NCBI GenBank assembly: GCA_913056285.1
Contig: CAJXNE010000096.1
Coordinates: 1 to 7,999 of the forward strand
Length of the DNA: 7,999 bases
Direction: 5' to 3'
Origin: an uncultured Zetaproteobacteria bacterium
GTDB lineage: Bacteria; Pseudomonadota; Zetaproteobacteria; Mariprofundales; Mariprofundaceae
Part shown: piece after piece, positions 1-6,122 of the stretch
Layout: every line of letters starts with the position of its first letter
Position numbering within the stretch: position 1 is the stretch's first letter
Made by a program: the position numbers and the translations under genes
Notes under the pieces: generated by a model
The model's database searches: none
What the model was told of the DNA's origin: nothing
What the model saw: the letters and a program-made list of their open reading frames with translations, nothing else

Positions 1-684
1 GCGGGCGCGGAAGACGGCAATAAAGGTCTCCTGCCCATGTGGATCAAGAATCACTTCACGTACGGGAACTGAGGTAAACGATTGCAGATCCTCTCCTGAA
101 CGCTGTGTTTCGGGATCAAAGCGACGAATTGATTCAATATCATCGCCAAACAGGTCAATACGCAGTGGCTGATCCTCTGTGGCAGGCCAGATGTCAAAAA
201 GTCCGCCACGTGCGGCAAATTCGCCTACCGATAAGACGCGCTCTGTTGGCATCATGCCGGCTTCAGCCAGACGATCTTTCAGTGTGCTGATATCCAGCTG
301 GTTCCCCACCTTTAGTTGCCATACATGTGTCGCGACAGACTCTGGTGGCGCAATGCGTTGTAACCATGCGGGCAGGGCTGTCAGCAAGATGCCTTGTGGG
401 TTGGGGGTATGCAGCAGTCGACCTAATGTCGCGAAACGCTCACCAACAATGGTGTGGTGCGGTGAGACGCGATCATAAGGCAATACTTCCCAGGCTGGAA
501 AACGCCACAACAGATCAGGCCGATCATGCAGGAAAAAAGCCAGCTCTTCGGCCAGCATGCGATAGCTGCGGACATCCGGACAGATGTAAACATGAAGGCC
601 GGACTGCTGCGCTTTTTCAGCCAGCTGCCATGCCAATCCGACATGTTGAGAAGAGCGTTGAGGGGGAAGGGACGATGCTTGCAT
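1..684 (-). CDS. mfd: Transcription-repair coupling factor Mfd, N-terminal part (runs off left edge)
   Basis: Mfd is the cytoplasmic DNA translocase that displaces RNA polymerase stalled at lesions and recruits UvrA. Only the first 228 codons are here, and the frame is open at the window edge. They cover the UvrB-like N-terminal module. The clearest match is GEFAARGGLFDIWP followed by LRIDLFGDDIESIRRFDPET, the family's conserved domain-1 block. Further upstream are WRFPAWEVLPYD and ERFATLGRL, also typical of Mfd and UvrB. The helicase/translocase domains lie outside the window. The start is uncertain. ATG at 684 has no clear ribosome binding site. An in-frame ATG at 723 adds 13 residues and has a weak AAGAG about ten bases upstream. 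The gene is separated by about 200 bases from the same-strand Sel1 gene and is probably its own transcription unit. Identity is near certain from family knowledge. Confidence 0.95.
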   Translation of the reverse strand, partial: MQASSLPPQRSSQHVGLAWQLAEKAQQSGLHVYICPDVRSYRMLAEELAFFLHDRPDLLWRFPAWEVLPYDRVSPHHTIVGERFATLGRLLHTPNPQGILLTALPAWLQRIAPPESVATHVWQLKVGNQLDISTLKDRLAEAGMMPTERVLSVGEFAARGGLFDIWPATEDQPLRIDLFGDDIESIRRFDPETQRSGEDLQSFTSVPVREVILDPHGQETFIAVFRAR

Positions 685-765
685 AAATTGGTGTCTAAGT
701 TTTGATGAAAAAAATACAAGCATGAAATCAATGCTCTTATGATGCTTGTATCGTCTACAAAATAA

Positions 766-784
766 AATAAATCTCTGATTTATT
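766..784 (-). terminator. AT-rich palindrome, possible terminator of the peroxidase-Sel1 operon
   Basis: On the minus strand AATAAATC and GATTTATT form a perfect 8-bp stem with a 3-base loop. The strand then continues TTATTTTG, a T-rich run. This lies about 100 bases past the Sel1 stop and before mfd. The stem is all A-T except its loop-closing pair, so it would be weak as an intrinsic terminator. A GC-richer imperfect hairpin (785-813) immediately precedes it in the direction of transcription and could help. The placement suits a terminator, but an unrelated palindrome is quite possible. Confidence 0.3.
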
Positions 785-886
785 GCAGGTTTGCGACGCA
801 ACCTTGCACCTGCTTGTTACGATTGTCCTAATCCAGAGCCTTGAATAACAAGATAGCAAATACCGTCAACAGGAGAGAGCCTTAGC

Positions 887-1498
887 TCAGATCAATGTAG
901 TATTCGATGTGGTATGGGTCGTTTTCCAACGTTTAGCTCGCTGTTTTGCGCGCAAGACAACCGCATCATCAAGTTTGAGACGCAACTGATCGCGTAATTG
1001 GATGGCCTGCTCCACACCGCCGACATCGATCTGTGAAACGATCTCCAGCCACATCAGTGCTGACTCATCATCCTGGGGTAACCACTTACCAGCATGAAGC
1101 ACCTGGGCCCAGCGAAACTGGGCTTCCGGGAATCCCTTCTCGGCAGATTTTTGAAGCCATGCGGTCGCCTCTTTTTGATCCACATAGGTGCCATCTCCCT
1201 CTTCCAGCATCTGATAGAGGTTGAACATGGCACGCGAATCGCCTGCCGCTGCGGCTTGCGAATACCAGTAAAAGGCAACACTGGCATCACGCTTGTCTCC
1301 CATCCCATTATCGTACATCAGCCCCAGCATTAGCATCGACTTCACATCGCCAGCTTTGGCTGCATTGAGAAATAAGTTTCTGGCCTCTTCGTAGCGATGA
1401 TGGTTATAGGCCATGGCGCCATCGGCATAATTCACAGGGTGACCGAGGAGGCCGGCAATCATCATCGTTGCAACAACCATGCTACTATTTAAAAACAT
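887..1498 (-). CDS. Exported Sel1-like (TPR-type) repeat protein
   Basis: This is a 203-residue protein built from Sel1-like repeats, helical hairpins that usually mediate protein-protein contacts. The first 25 or so residues, with a run of small hydrophobic residues (VVATMMIAGLL), look like a signal peptide, so it is probably periplasmic. Repeats can be seen at about residues 27-51 (partial), 52-87, 88-123 and 124-158. Each carries the A/G-rich spacing around LG.MY.NG and A..W...AA..GD. The C-terminal tail is basic and low in repeat character. The start at 1498 has a good GAGG about six bases upstream and overlaps the lipoprotein gene by 14 bases, so it is translationally coupled as the last gene of a three-gene operon. 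Its partner is unknown. The fold is confident, and no specific function is claimed. Confidence 0.85.
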   Translation of the reverse strand: MFLNSSMVVATMMIAGLLGHPVNYADGAMAYNHHRYEEARNLFLNAAKAGDVKSMLMLGLMYDNGMGDKRDASVAFYWYSQAAAAGDSRAMFNLYQMLEEGDGTYVDQKEATAWLQKSAEKGFPEAQFRWAQVLHAGKWLPQDDESALMWLEIVSQIDVGGVEQAIQLRDQLRLKLDDAVVLRAKQRAKRWKTTHTTSNTTLI

Positions 1499-1916
1499 GC
1501 TTCACCTCTGTTTTGTCCAGGTACTCTTTAAGGCCAGCCTGTTTCAGATCAACCTGGCTGACTGTCGGGCCCAACGGCCAGCTGACCTCGCCATTGAGGC
1601 TGGAGATCTCGACATCTGGCACATGCGCAAGCCTTGGGCTGACGGCAACGCCAACCACAATGTCCGCAAGCCAGCGTTGCCCATCTCTGCGAATATAGAC
1701 CTGGGGCGCTGGCCCGAGTGAATCACCATATACATAGAGGTAGGCTTCGGCGATCACTTTGGCTTCGCGCATGTCGATACCATTATCGTAGCTGACCGCC
1801 GCAAGGTCCTTCTCAAGGATTCCTGCATGGAAGTCATCCTGTTCTCCACTGCTGTTGCAGGCGGAGACTGCCAGGATGGTCGACAGCCCTATAAATGGCA
1901 TCAGCCGACGTTTCAT
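1485..1916 (-). CDS. Small lipoprotein of unknown function
   Basis: This is a 143-residue protein with a lipoprotein signal: a basic start (MKRRLM), a hydrophobic stretch, and lipobox VSAC with the acylated cysteine at residue 20. The next residue is Asn, not Asp, so outer-membrane sorting would be expected under the E. coli rule. The mature part is soluble and mixed, with YLYVYGDSLGPAPQVYIRRDGQRW in the middle, and I recognise no family. The start at 1916 overlaps the peroxidase stop by four bases (ATGA), and the 3' end overlaps the Sel1 gene, so the three genes are made together. The context suggests an envelope role beside the peroxidase and Sel1 protein, but no function can be read from the sequence. 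The gene call is firm because of the signal and the operon packing. Confidence 0.8.
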   Translation of the reverse strand: MKRRLMPFIGLSTILAVSACNSSGEQDDFHAGILEKDLAAVSYDNGIDMREAKVIAEAYLYVYGDSLGPAPQVYIRRDGQRWLADIVVGVAVSPRLAHVPDVEISSLNGEVSWPLGPTVSQVDLKQAGLKEYLDKTEVKHVFK

Positions 1917-2458
1917 GGCTGAGCGAGTGCCGCATGAATTGCTTGCTGCATCTTGCCGCTCTCCGGCTCGATACTGCTGGCAAAACTTTCGATCAACTTG
2001 CCATTACGGCCGATCAGATACTTATGAAAGTTCCATTGTGGATACTGACCTGAGGCAGCGGCGAGGCTGCTGTAAAATGGTGAGGCATTGCCAGCGCGGA
2101 CATGTGATTTGGCAAACATCGGGAATTTCACATCGTAGGTCAGGCTGCAAAATGATTTTACCTGAGCCTCGGTTCCAGGCTCCTGATGGCCAAAATCATT
2201 GGATGGGAAACCGAGCACGATTAAGCCGTCTTCTTTAAAGTTACTGTAGAGTTTTTCCAGTCCTTCGTACTGGTGAGTGTAGCCGCAACGGCTGGCGGTA
2301 TTGACGATCAGTAATACCTTGCCCTGATAGGCTTTACAAAGGTTAACCGGCTGATGTTCAACCAGTGTTTCTACGGTGTGATTCAGTAGTGCTGGACATG
2401 GTGTTTCTGCCAGTGCCGGGCTGGAAAGCATGAGAGTGAGCCATAATAGTTTGCGCAT
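1913..2458 (-). CDS. Glutathione peroxidase family protein, exported
   Basis: This thiol peroxidase of the glutathione peroxidase family reduces H2O2 and organic hydroperoxides. At 181 residues it consists of the usual domain plus a signal peptide (cleavage likely after ALA, residue 17), which places it in the periplasm, whereas E. coli BtuE has none. Family signatures are NTASRCGYT with peroxidatic Cys58, FPSNDFGHQEPG with Gln92, and WNFHKYLI with Trp142 and Asn143, so the catalytic tetrad is complete. The active-site residue is cysteine, not selenocysteine. Cys104 in the following helix (SFCSLTY) suits a resolving cysteine, suggesting a thioredoxin-like reductant, not glutathione. The start at 2458 has GGAG six bases upstream. 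It is the first gene of a minus-strand operon and is divergent from the LitR-like regulator. The family call is firm and the reductant is inference. Confidence 0.93.
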   Translation of the reverse strand: MRKLLWLTLMLSSPALAETPCPALLNHTVETLVEHQPVNLCKAYQGKVLLIVNTASRCGYTHQYEGLEKLYSNFKEDGLIVLGFPSNDFGHQEPGTEAQVKSFCSLTYDVKFPMFAKSHVRAGNASPFYSSLAAASGQYPQWNFHKYLIGRNGKLIESFASSIEPESGKMQQAIHAALAQP

Positions 2459-2490
2459 ATCATTCTCCTTTGGGCGACGAAACTAGCGTC

Positions 2491-2496
2491 TGTATA
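2491..2496 (-). promoter_or_regulatory. Putative -10 element of the peroxidase operon promoter
   Basis: On the minus strand TATACA lies about 33 bases upstream of the peroxidase start. A poor -35 candidate, TGCAAT (2519-2514), sits 17 bases further upstream. A TTGTACAA box occupies the spacer between them. The -10 is plausible by position and sequence and the -35 is weak, as expected if an activator or a spacer-binding MerR-type regulator sets the promoter's activity. No transcript data are available. Confidence 0.35.
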
Positions 2497-2541
2497 GTAA
2501 TTGTACAACTATTATTGCATATATTGTACAATGCCTGTATA
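2491..2541. promoter_or_regulatory. Cluster of four TGTAYA boxes, likely operator of the LitR/CarH-type regulator
   Basis: Four related hexamers lie in the divergent control region: TGTATA (2491-2496), TGTACA (2502-2507), TGTACA (2525-2530) and TGTATA (2536-2541). The start-to-start distances are 11, 23 and 11 bases. The two central boxes are extended to the palindrome TTGTACAA. Published work on this regulator family reports TGTACA-type half sites (Pseudomonas PplR1) and an 11-bp direct-repeat operator (Thermus CarH). The regulator gene follows directly. One box pair falls in or next to each divergent promoter, so binding could control both operons. The sequence pattern is seen directly, and its binding by this regulator is inferred. 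Confidence 0.6.
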
Positions 2542-2543
2542 GT
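2515..2543 (+). promoter_or_regulatory. Putative promoter of the light-regulator/photolyase operon
   Basis: A -35-like TTGCAT (2515-2520) and a good -10-like TATAGT (2538-2543) are separated by exactly 17 bases. The TTGTACAA box (2524-2531) lies in the spacer, the place MerR-family proteins normally occupy. The expected start of transcription, about seven bases after the -10, falls on or beside the regulator's ATG at 2551, implying a very short or absent leader. Confidence 0.5.
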
Positions 2544-2550
2544 GCGGCTT

Positions 2551-3435
2551 ATGCCTACTCCTTCACCTGCTTCCTATAGTAAACAATTCCCTATTCGCCA
2601 TGTGGCTCAGGTAACAGGTGTGCTGCCTGTGACACTGCGTGCATGGGAGCGCCGCTATGGCCTGATCAAGCCAGAGCGTACGCCCAAAGGGCATCGTCTT
2701 TATTCCGAAGAAGATATACAGACGGTTCATCAAATTGTCCGCTTGATTGATCAGGGGATATCAGTCGGTCGGGTTCGGCAGGCTTTATCCAGTACTGACA
2801 AGCAAGCCGATACAACATCGGATTGGCCGGCTTTTCGTAAGCAGTTGATGCGCCTGTTGAGTGAGCTCAATGCATTTCAGGCGTTGGCTGTATTGCGCCG
2901 TGCAGGTGAGTTGTATCCCTTGCATGCCTTGCTGGGGGAGTTGATTCGTCCGGTATTATTACAATTACAGGACTCAGAAGCATCAGGGCGATGGGCATGT
3001 CGATCTATATTGATGCAGGCAGTGCATTTGTACATGGATCAACGCAGCGCGGGTCTGGAAGTGAACACAAGAGCCCGCCCCATACTGATGAGTCGCTGCC
3101 TGGCATCGGGAGACGATTTGCAGGCACGGGTATTCGAATCCATAGCGCGCGAGGCCGGGGTGGATGTTCGGTGGACCGGTCCCGCGCCCAGCCCGCTTGC
3201 TTTTGTTGAGTTGTTGCAAGTTAGCGGGGCTGTAGGCGGCTTGCTTTGGGAAGATGCTGAGCCTGTTGAGCATTGGGAGGCACAGCTGCGGCAGTTGAAA
3301 GGTGCTTCTCCGGTTCCGTTCGCTGTGGCTGGTGATTTTTCATTGCGGCATGCAACACACTTACAATCTATGCTTGTGCCGATGCTGGCACAGGATGCCC
3401 TTGTGGCGATACAGACATTGCGTACGTGGCAATGA
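2551..3435 (+). CDS. MerR-family transcriptional regulator, LitR/CarH type with degenerate B12 site
   Basis: This is a 294-residue cytoplasmic DNA-binding protein. Residues 13-80 form a MerR winged helix-turn-helix (IRHVAQVTGVLPVTLRAWERRYG, then GHRLYSEEDI). Residues about 91-165 resemble the helical cap of CarH, and about 174-290 a Rossmann-like cobalamin domain. The cap signature Wx9EH appears as W148-x9-V158-H159, with the Glu lost. The ExxDxHxxG-type Rossmann motif is replaced by GDDLQARVFE, so adenosyl-B12 binding is unlikely. B12-independent LitR/PplR proteins that depend on a separate blue-light receptor are known. I start at 2551: a TTG extension to 2470 in this frame would read through the promoter and operator and adds a nonsense-like hydrophobic stretch. 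There is no ribosome binding site before 2551, so the message may be leaderless. It is the first gene of the operon containing photolyase, and probably autoregulated. Confidence 0.85.
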   Translation: MPTPSPASYSKQFPIRHVAQVTGVLPVTLRAWERRYGLIKPERTPKGHRLYSEEDIQTVHQIVRLIDQGISVGRVRQALSSTDKQADTTSDWPAFRKQLMRLLSELNAFQALAVLRRAGELYPLHALLGELIRPVLLQLQDSEASGRWACRSILMQAVHLYMDQRSAGLEVNTRARPILMSRCLASGDDLQARVFESIAREAGVDVRWTGPAPSPLAFVELLQVSGAVGGLLWEDAEPVEHWEAQLRQLKGASPVPFAVAGDFSLRHATHLQSMLVPMLAQDALVAIQTLRTWQ

Positions 3436-3452
3436 AAAAAGGAGGAATCATC

Positions 3453-3707
3453 ATGAACCGTCGAACTTTCAAATTTATATCGGCAACGATGCTGTTATCG
3501 AGTGTGTCGTTCGCAGGCATCGCTTCCGCAACACCATCATTCTCCCGTCAAATTAATGCGGACTGCCGTACTTGTCATTTTCAGAGCATGCATGCTTTGA
3601 ATAAGTTTGGACGTGATTTCAAAGCCAATGCTTTCCATCTCTCAGAACCGATGCAGGAAGCACTGAAAAAACATCGCAAGCATAAGATGAATCACGATGC
3701 AGACTAA
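3453..3707 (+). CDS. Small exported c-type cytochrome-like protein (one CxxCH)
   Basis: This is an 84-residue protein with a signal peptide (basic MNRRTFKF, hydrophobic core, ASA cleavage near residue 26) and one haem c attachment site, C38-R-T-C41-H42, so it is probably periplasmic. The stretch PSFSRQINADCRTCHFQ followed by LNKFGRDFKANAF matches the start of a larger cytochrome family, whose members begin PSFaRQT..C.aCH...LtpFGR.FK and run several hundred residues. Here only that first haem module remains, ending in a His/Lys-rich tail. The tail has several His or Met residues that could be the distal ligand. The start at 3453 is preceded by AAAGGAGG, the strongest ribosome binding site in the window, which covers the regulator's stop codon. 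An alternative start at 3426 would break the signal peptide. Function is unknown; electron transfer or redox sensing is inferred. Confidence 0.8.
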   Translation: MNRRTFKFISATMLLSSVSFAGIASATPSFSRQINADCRTCHFQSMHALNKFGRDFKANAFHLSEPMQEALKKHRKHKMNHDAD

Positions 3708-3753
3708 TCACGATGCAGGCTGATCATGTCGCAGGCTAATCATGTCGCAGACT
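3690..3753 (+). repeat. Four tandem copies of a 16-bp repeat spanning the cytochrome stop and photolyase start
   Basis: Copies at 3690-3705, 3706-3721, 3722-3737 and 3738-3753 follow the form (A/G)ATCAYG-variant-GCAGRCT. The first two read AATCACGATGCAGRCT and the last two RATCATGTCGCAGRCT. The first two copies differ at one position, and the change from one pair to the other involves three more. Because 16 is not a multiple of three, copies are read in different frames. Copy 1 encodes the cytochrome's last residues and stop, and copy 4 carries the photolyase ATG at 3742. Copy 3 has the same ATG in a frame that stops after nine codons (3726-3755). Confidence 0.9.
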
Positions 3754-5166
3754 AATGGGGCTGTGGGACGGCAAGCTCAGATGCATCAGCATGCATTGGT
3801 TTGTTTGCGTCGAGATTTGCGTCTGCATGATAATACAGCTCTGATTGCCGCTTTACGGCAAAGCCGCAGCGTCAGCGTTTGCTTTGTGCTGGATCCTGTG
3901 CAAACGGCTGAACATGACTGGCGCAGTAACCCCGGGCTGGCATTTATGCTGGAAAGCCTGGCGCTGCTTGATGATGAGTTGTCAGCCATTGGATCCGGTC
4001 TGATGATACTGCAAGGTAACCCCGTGGATGCGTTGGGGTCACTATTTGAGCAGGGCGACTTTGATGCCTTATATTTGAATATGGACTACACACCTTTTGC
4101 CATGCAACGCGATGCGCATCTCATGGAACTTTGCAACAATTCGGGCGTGGTCCTGCATGCCAGTCATGATGCTCTGCTGACGATTCCTGGTGAGGTTATG
4201 ACGGGCGGCGGCACCCCCTATCAAGTGTTTACGCCATTCCATAAAGCTGCCGCCAGGATACCCGTGCCTGCACCACAGGCATTTTTACATGCCGGAAAAC
4301 TGGCTCCTGTCTCCGCGTCGTATCGAAATATTTACCGCCAAACATTACAGGCGTTGAGAACTATCCCATCGCCAGTGGCTGCAGGTAGAGGCGGGGCGAT
4401 GAAGGCGCTTGAGCAACTGGTTGAGATGGAAGATTACCAGCAGCATAGGGATGTTCCAGCACGCAATGCGACCAGTCATCTGTCAGTGCATCTTAAATTC
4501 GGCACATTGTCCGTGCGCGAAGTGTATCAAACAATATGTCTAAGTTTGCATGCAGAGCATCCACTACTACGCCAACTTTACTGGCGTGATTTTTTCAGCC
4601 ACATTGCCTTTCACCACCCGCAAGTGTTCGGTTCGGCATTTCATCAACGCTTTAATGCCATTGAGTGGCGGCAGGATGAGCCAAATTTCAAAGCCTGGTG
4701 TATGGGCCAAACAGGCTTTCCTATCATCGATGCAGGCATGCGTGAGCTCAAGGAAACCGGTTTTATGCACAATCGCGTTCGCATGATTACCGCATCGTTT
4801 CTGGTCAAGGATTTGCATATCGACTGGCGTCGCGGCGAGGCATGGTTTGCTCGTCATTTGGTGGACTACGATCCAGCTGTGAATAACGGCAACTGGCAGT
4901 GGGCAGCATCCACAGGCTGTGATGCACAGCCCTGGTTTCGTATTTTTAATCCGTGGTTGCAGCAAAAGCGTTTCGATGCTGAATGTGATTACATCAAACG
5001 CTGGGTTCCTGAATTGATTGAATTTCCTGCATCGGTCATTCACCAATGGCATAAGCATTCTGTTGGTCAGCATGCCTATCCCCGCAGCATCGTTGATCAC
5101 GCGACGCAGGCAAGGCAGGCAAAAGCGCTGTATAGCGCGGCCAATAACAAGGAGCGTCTGCAATGA
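3742..5166 (+). CDS. phrB: Deoxyribodipyrimidine photolyase (class I)
   Basis: This enzyme repairs cyclobutane pyrimidine dimers by blue-light-driven electron transfer from FADH-. It has 474 residues (E. coli PhrB has 472). An N-terminal antenna domain starts at LRRDLRLHDN (residues 22-31). The C-terminal FAD domain has LYWRDFFSHIAFHHP (279-293), TGFPIIDAGMRELKETGFMHNR (324-345) and NNGNWQWAASTGCDAQP (381-397). The electron-transfer tryptophans correspond to Trp309, Trp362 and Trp385. Asn381 matches the flavin-tuning Asn of CPD photolyases. Trp398 replaces the common Tyr before FRIFNP. The start is ambiguous. ATG 3742 lies in a tandem repeat and has no good ribosome binding site. ATG 3781 gives MHQHALVCLRRDLRL, the usual N-terminal length. 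The 3' end overlaps the next gene by ATGA. A cryptochrome role is less likely given the full CPD-type active site. Confidence 0.96.
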   Translation: MSQTNGAVGRQAQMHQHALVCLRRDLRLHDNTALIAALRQSRSVSVCFVLDPVQTAEHDWRSNPGLAFMLESLALLDDELSAIGSGLMILQGNPVDALGSLFEQGDFDALYLNMDYTPFAMQRDAHLMELCNNSGVVLHASHDALLTIPGEVMTGGGTPYQVFTPFHKAAARIPVPAPQAFLHAGKLAPVSASYRNIYRQTLQALRTIPSPVAAGRGGAMKALEQLVEMEDYQQHRDVPARNATSHLSVHLKFGTLSVREVYQTICLSLHAEHPLLRQLYWRDFFSHIAFHHPQVFGSAFHQRFNAIEWRQDEPNFKAWCMGQTGFPIIDAGMRELKETGFMHNRVRMITASFLVKDLHIDWRRGEAWFARHLVDYDPAVNNGNWQWAASTGCDAQPWFRIFNPWLQQKRFDAECDYIKRWVPELIEFPASVIHQWHKHSVGQHAYPRSIVDHATQARQAKALYSAANNKERLQ

Positions 5167-6122
5167 GCATAAACACATGTAAGCCAAGATTAGTGGTAAG
5201 CCGGTGCCTCGGATTTGAGGCATGCCGATATAATGCTCAAATGCTCGCTGATGATCTTATTGAGCGGCTCAAAACCTGCGCTGAGATTATCACGGTATGC
5301 CCGGAAGCGGATATTGGACTTGGCACGCCACGTGCGCCTGTACGTCTGGTGAAGCAGGAGGGCGAAATTATCATGATTCAGCCCTCCACAGGTGATGATG
5401 TCAGCCAGGCCATGCATGCTTACAATCGCACGAAGATTGATGGATTTTCAGATATCGACGGATTTATCCTGAAAAATCGATCGCCATCATGCGGGCCCGC
5501 GGGTGTGAAGGTGTATGCCTCATCGGAGAAGGGTGCGACAGCCGAAAAAGGCGTGGGCTTGTTTGCCAAGGCTGCTATGGAGCGCTTCCCGTTTGCAGCC
5601 ATTGAGGATGAGGGCAGGCTGAAAAACTTTCATCTGCGCGAAGCTTTTTTGATGCGCCTGTTTGCCTTTGCGCGGCTGCGCCAATTGATTGCCAGGCCAT
5701 CAGTGTCCGGGCTGAGTACATTCCATGCCAGCCATAAGTTATTGATGATGTGCTTTCATCAAGAAATGATGCGTCAGTGTGGTCGCATCGCCAGTAACAG
5801 TGATGGACTGTCATTGGCTGAGATGGTTCAGCGCTATGCTGCTGTCTTTAGGGAGGCTTTGGCCCGGCAACCCAGGCAGAGCAATATCATCAATGCTCTC
5901 TATCATGGTTATGGCTGGATTTCTGAAGGCTTGTCAGCGGCTGACAAGAAACTGTTTCTTGATGCGGTGGAAGAGTATAGGGATGACCGGGTGACATTAG
6001 CGACCATGCTGCACCTGCTCAAATCTTATGTTGCACGTTTTGAGCATGAATATCTGGGATCCCAACACTTTCTGGAGCCTTATCCACGTACTTTATTTGA
6101 TTTATCCGACTCAGGTCGATGA
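5163..6122 (+). CDS. DUF523-DUF1722 fusion protein (TudS-like domain plus YbgA-like domain)
   Basis: This is a 319-residue cytoplasmic protein of two known modules. Residues 8-150 are DUF523: VVSRCLGFEACRYN with Cys15 and Cys21, VCPEADIGLGTPRAPV with Cys46, and KNRSPSCGPAGVKVY with Cys110. In the characterised DUF523 enzyme TudS, three such cysteines hold a [4Fe-4S] cluster that removes sulfur from 2-thiouracil; Cys15, Cys46 and Cys110 fit those roles. Residues about 190-312 are DUF1722 (YbgA): FHASHKLLMMCFHQE, NALYHGYGWISEGLS, LLKSYVARFEHEYLGSQHFLEPYPRTLFDL. E. coli ybgA also sits beside phrB, so the pairing with photolyase is conserved. The actual substrate in this context is unknown. The start is well supported by AAGGAG at 5149-5154 and the 4-base overlap with the photolyase stop. 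It also overlaps the next gene by ATGA. Confidence 0.93.
   Translation: MSINTCKPRLVVSRCLGFEACRYNAQMLADDLIERLKTCAEIITVCPEADIGLGTPRAPVRLVKQEGEIIMIQPSTGDDVSQAMHAYNRTKIDGFSDIDGFILKNRSPSCGPAGVKVYASSEKGATAEKGVGLFAKAAMERFPFAAIEDEGRLKNFHLREAFLMRLFAFARLRQLIARPSVSGLSTFHASHKLLMMCFHQEMMRQCGRIASNSDGLSLAEMVQRYAAVFREALARQPRQSNIINALYHGYGWISEGLSAADKKLFLDAVEEYRDDRVTLATMLHLLKSYVARFEHEYLGSQHFLEPYPRTLFDLSDSGR

Noticed and set aside
105..686. Plus-strand open frames in the first 700 bases
   Set aside because: They lie opposite the mfd coding frame, which has clear family motifs throughout.
785..813. GC-rich imperfect hairpin as a stand-alone terminator or small RNA
   Set aside because: The stem has a wobble, a mismatch and a tiny loop, and the T-rich stretch does not follow it directly on either strand; at most it assists the palindrome at 766-784.
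2470..2550. TTG-initiated N-terminal extension of the MerR regulator by 27 residues
   Set aside because: It would translate the promoter and the TGTAYA boxes, and adds a hydrophobic stretch not seen before MerR helix-turn-helix domains; ATG at 2551 gives a normal N-terminus.
3690..3753. CRISPR array
   Set aside because: Repeats are directly adjacent with no spacers, only 16 bp long, and overlap coding sequence.
4567..5223. 218-residue open frame on the minus strand opposite photolyase
   Set aside because: It is antisense to highly conserved photolyase codons and has no recognisable domain or start signal.
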